Source: Gammaproteobacteria bacterium (GTDB lineage Bacteria > Pseudomonadota > Gammaproteobacteria > Burkholderiales > Burkholderiaceae_E). From it: a DNA stretch of 8,632 bases. Position numbers and translations under genes: made by a program. The DNA is taken from the NCBI GenBank assembly GCA_030425615.1, contig JAUIAI010000065.1:1-8632 (forward strand). The letters are read 5' to 3'. Positions 7,533 through 8,632 of this stretch are shown one piece after another (within the stretch, counting starts at the first letter, position 1; each line of letters opens with the position of its first letter). The notes under the pieces were generated by a model, which did not search any database, was not told the origin of the DNA, and was given only the letters and a program-made list of their open reading frames with translations.

Positions 7533-7873
7533 CACTGCACCTCCAGCTCGCGGATCCTGAGCTCCGTGCCGCCGATGACATCGAGCCCTGGCCGAGCGCA
7601 GTGCGGGCACGGATCGAAACGCTCCGCGATGACCACCTCACGGCCACAGGCCGTGCACCAGGCGCGTCCCTGCGGCTCGACGATCTCGAGCCGCGCCTGC
7701 GAGGCGACCGAATCGCGCATCGCGACCGGGAAGCCGAAGCGCAGGGCCTCGACCTCGACGCCGGAGAAAGGCCCCACCTCCAGACACACCCGCGTGACCC
7801 GCTCGAAGGCGTGCCGCCGCGCCTCGTCTTCGAGGATGCGGCGGATGCTTTCGCACAGTGAGAGTTCATGCAT
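7532..7873 (-). CDS. hypA: Hydrogenase nickel insertion protein HypA
   Basis: HypA has 113 residues, the normal length, and is a cytoplasmic zinc-structured metallochaperone that binds nickel and acts with HypB on the hydrogenase large subunit. The N-terminus MHELSLCESI contains the conserved M1-H2-E3 nickel-binding segment. The zinc domain has C73/C76 (CTAC) and C89/C92 (CPHC). The internal segment RVCLEVGPFSGVEVEALRF (28-46) matches the family pattern. The start is the ATG giving MHELS with GGGAG 7 nt upstream; the frame stays open to 8173, but the residues before M1 resemble nothing and would be translated through the upstream gene's terminator. It is the first gene of the hypABCDEF operon and its stop overlaps hypB (TGATG). 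HybF-type proteins are close relatives; position in a full hyp cluster favours hypA. Confidence 0.98.
   Translation of the reverse strand: MHELSLCESIRRILEDEARRHAFERVTRVCLEVGPFSGVEVEALRFGFPVAMRDSVASQARLEIVEPQGRAWCTACGREVVIAERFDPCPHCARPGLDVIGGTELRIRELEVQ
7539..7544 (-). promoter_or_regulatory. Strong ribosome binding site of hypB inside hypA
   Basis: GGAGGT on the minus strand, within the last codons of hypA, lies 6 nt before the hypB ATG. This near-perfect Shine-Dalgarno fixes the hypB start at 7532 rather than at the longer open frame. Confidence 0.85.
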
Positions 7874-7880
7874 CGACCGG

Positions 7881-7885
7881 CTCCC
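7881..7885 (-). promoter_or_regulatory. Ribosome binding site of hypA
   Basis: GGGAG on the minus strand lies 7 nt before the hypA ATG and supports the start at 7873. Confidence 0.6.
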
Positions 7886-7893
7886 GCGCAACG

Positions 7894-7919
7894 CCGCCGA
7901 CCGACAACACGATCGGCGG
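7894..7919 (-). repeat. Inverted repeat in the hypA leader
   Basis: TCGGCGG (7913-7919) and CCGCCGA (7894-7900) are perfect 7-bp arms with a 12-nt spacer. The repeat ends 21 nt upstream of the hypA ATG and 8 nt before its Shine-Dalgarno. It could be a 5' UTR hairpin or an operator. No T-tract follows in either direction, so a terminator is unlikely. Confidence 0.4.
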
Positions 7920-7953
7920 TCTTCACACGGTGACACAGCGTCGACGGGACGGC

Positions 7954-7969
7954 CTTGACCTCGGACAAG
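7954..7969. promoter_or_regulatory. Operator-like imperfect palindrome upstream of hypA
   Basis: CTTGACC-TC-GGACAAG has six of seven arm positions symmetrical. It lies about 80-95 bp before the hypA start, between the terminator of the upstream gene and the leader, where a regulator of the hyp operon would be expected to bind. It does not match the FNR, CRP or NikR consensus sites I know, so the binding protein, if any, is unknown. Confidence 0.3.
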
Positions 7970-7997
7970 AGCCGGGCCCTCCGGCGGCGCGCCCCGC

Positions 7998-8027
7998 AAA
8001 ACAAAACGGCCACCCGAAGGTGGCCGT
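7998..8027 (-). terminator. Rho-independent terminator of the MetE-family gene
   Basis: On the minus strand a perfect 9-bp stem (ACGGCCACC / GGTGGCCGT) closes a TTCG tetraloop, an unusually stable loop. It is followed by TTTGTTTTGC. It lies 32 nt after the stop of the MetE-family gene. It separates that gene from the codirectional hyp operon, implying that hypABCDEF has its own promoter between here and hypA. Confidence 0.92.
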
Positions 8028-8039
8028 CTGGTGCGCGCG

Positions 8040-8053
8040 CGCCGGAACCGGCG
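8040..8053. repeat. Short inverted repeat ahead of the terminator
   Basis: CGCCGG-AA-CCGGCG lies in the 3' untranslated region between the MetE-family stop and its terminator, next to an alternating GTGCGCGCGCGC tract (8031-8042). It may add secondary structure to the transcript 3' end; no separate function is supported. Confidence 0.35.
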
Positions 8054-8058
8054 AAACC

Positions 8059-8632
8059 TCAGGCGTCCACGCCGCCCCAGATGGCCTCGGCGGTCTTCAC
8101 CACCAGTTCCAGCTTGCGGCGCTGGTCGTCGAACGTGATGGCGTTGCCCTCTTCCGTGGAGGCGAAGCCGCACTGCGGCGCGATGCCGAGCTGGTCGATG
8201 TCGGCGTACTTCGAGGCCTCCTCGAACTTGCGCTTGAGATCGTCCAGGCTCTCGAGATCACCGGTCTTGGTGGTAATGAAGCCGGGCATCACACGCTGTT
8301 TGCCCTTGGCCAGCAGACGCAGCGGCTCCAGCCCGCCCGCACGCTCGGTGTCGTACTCCATGAAGAAGATATCCACCCCGGTCTTGTTGAAGATGGCATC
8401 GGCCGCGGGATCGTAGGCGCCCTCTGCGGCGTAGGTGGAGCGGAAATTTCCGCGGCACATGTGCATGCCGATGGTCATGTCGGCCGGGCGGTCCTTGATG
8501 GCCTCGTGCATCATCCAGGCGTAGCGGTCGATCAGCCAGTCGGGGTCCTGTCCTTCGGCCTTCTTGGCGTCACGGTGCTTCGGGTCGCAGAGATAGGCGA
8601 AGAAGATGTCGTCCATCTGCAGGTAGCGGCAG
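8059..8632 (-). CDS. Cobalamin-independent methionine synthase (MetE C-terminal domain) family protein, C-terminal part
   Basis: The frame is open to the right edge, so the gene begins outside the window; 190 C-terminal residues and the TGA stop are visible. The fragment contains CRYLQMDDIFFAYLCDP at its start, the block MTIGMHMCRGNFRS with the candidate zinc ligands H and C (H52, C54 counted from the ATG at 8616), EYDTERAG with the candidate third ligand E87, and PQCGFASTEEGN with C149. These match the zinc-binding (beta/alpha)8 barrel of COG0620, which binds a thiol substrate through zinc. The wording (YLQ.DD..AYLCDP, CRGN) is that of the short, single-domain MetE-like proteins rather than the two-domain MetE of about 750 residues, but the full length cannot be seen. 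Such homologues include methionine synthases and other alkyl transferases, so the substrate is not assigned. The in-frame ATG at 8616 is internal to a conserved motif, not the start. A strong terminator follows. Confidence 0.9.
   Translation of the reverse strand, partial: CRYLQMDDIFFAYLCDPKHRDAKKAEGQDPDWLIDRYAWMMHEAIKDRPADMTIGMHMCRGNFRSTYAAEGAYDPAADAIFNKTGVDIFFMEYDTERAGGLEPLRLLAKGKQRVMPGFITTKTGDLESLDDLKRKFEEASKYADIDQLGIAPQCGFASTEEGNAITFDDQRRKLELVVKTAEAIWGGVDA

Noticed and set aside
7874..7925. Sigma-54 promoter (GG-N10-GC) before hypA, often seen for hydrogenase genes
   Set aside because: The closest match has GG and GC at a spacing off by one base and lacks the TGGCAC context.
7921..7940. 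CRP/FNR-like site around TGTGTCACCGTGTGA on the minus strand
   Set aside because: The half-sites are arranged mainly as direct repeats with wrong spacing; neither TGTGA-N6-TCACA nor TTGAT-N4-ATCAA is present.
6645..7958. Plus-strand open frame of 437 codons antisense to hypC, hypB and hypA
   Set aside because: The minus strand carries three motif-perfect genes. The plus product shows no domain and ends inside the hyp leader.
1..8632. CRISPR arrays, tRNA or rRNA genes, insertion sequences, attachment sites
   Set aside because: No regularly spaced repeats, cloverleaf-like segments, transposase motifs or terminal inverted repeats were seen on either strand.

Overview
The window is a G+C-rich bacterial chromosome segment, roughly two-thirds G+C by eye. 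Gene density is high, there are no mobile elements, and the protein families are common in Proteobacteria. The gene set fits a hydrogen-metabolising proteobacterium, perhaps a gammaproteobacterium, but the lineage is inference because no marker gene or rRNA lies here.

Layout. Positions 1-645 (+) hold the 3' part of an alkaline phosphatase D (PhoD)-family gene cut by the window edge. Positions 646-708 are a short spacer with two small inverted repeats and a weak -10-like hexamer. Positions 709-1941 (+) encode a 12-helix major facilitator superfamily transporter. It converges on, and overlaps tail to tail by 41 nt, a six-gene minus-strand operon at 7873-1901 in the order hypA-hypB-hypC-hypD-hypE-hypF. 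Positions 7874-8058 are the only sizeable non-coding stretch. They hold the hyp leader, with two inverted repeats, and a clear Rho-independent terminator belonging to the gene upstream. Positions 8059-8632 (-) are the 3' part of a cobalamin-independent methionine synthase (MetE) family gene that runs off the right edge.

How the genes work together. The six Hyp proteins form the complete known maturation machinery for the NiFe(CN)2CO centre of [NiFe]-hydrogenases. HypF makes carbamoyl-adenylate from carbamoyl phosphate and passes the carbamoyl group to the C-terminal cysteine of HypE. HypE dehydrates it to a thiocyanate, and the HypC-HypD complex assembles the Fe(CN)2CO unit. HypA and HypB then supply nickel. 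Every motif I could check is intact in all six proteins: HypE's C-terminal PRIC, HypC's N-terminal MC, HypD's cysteines, HypB's P-loop and CxxCxC, HypA's two CxxC pairs, and HypF's four CxxC pairs and HHHAH. Four of the five gene junctions overlap (1, 4, 4 and 7 nt), and only hypB-hypC has a gap (34 nt). No hydrogenase structural gene, endopeptidase or nickel transporter is visible, so the client enzyme must be encoded elsewhere.

I found no convincing evidence for an undescribed system. The points most worth a second look are the regulatory architecture upstream of hypA, the hypB-hypC hairpin, the hypF/MFS convergent overlap, and the unassigned specificity of the MetE-like and MFS proteins.
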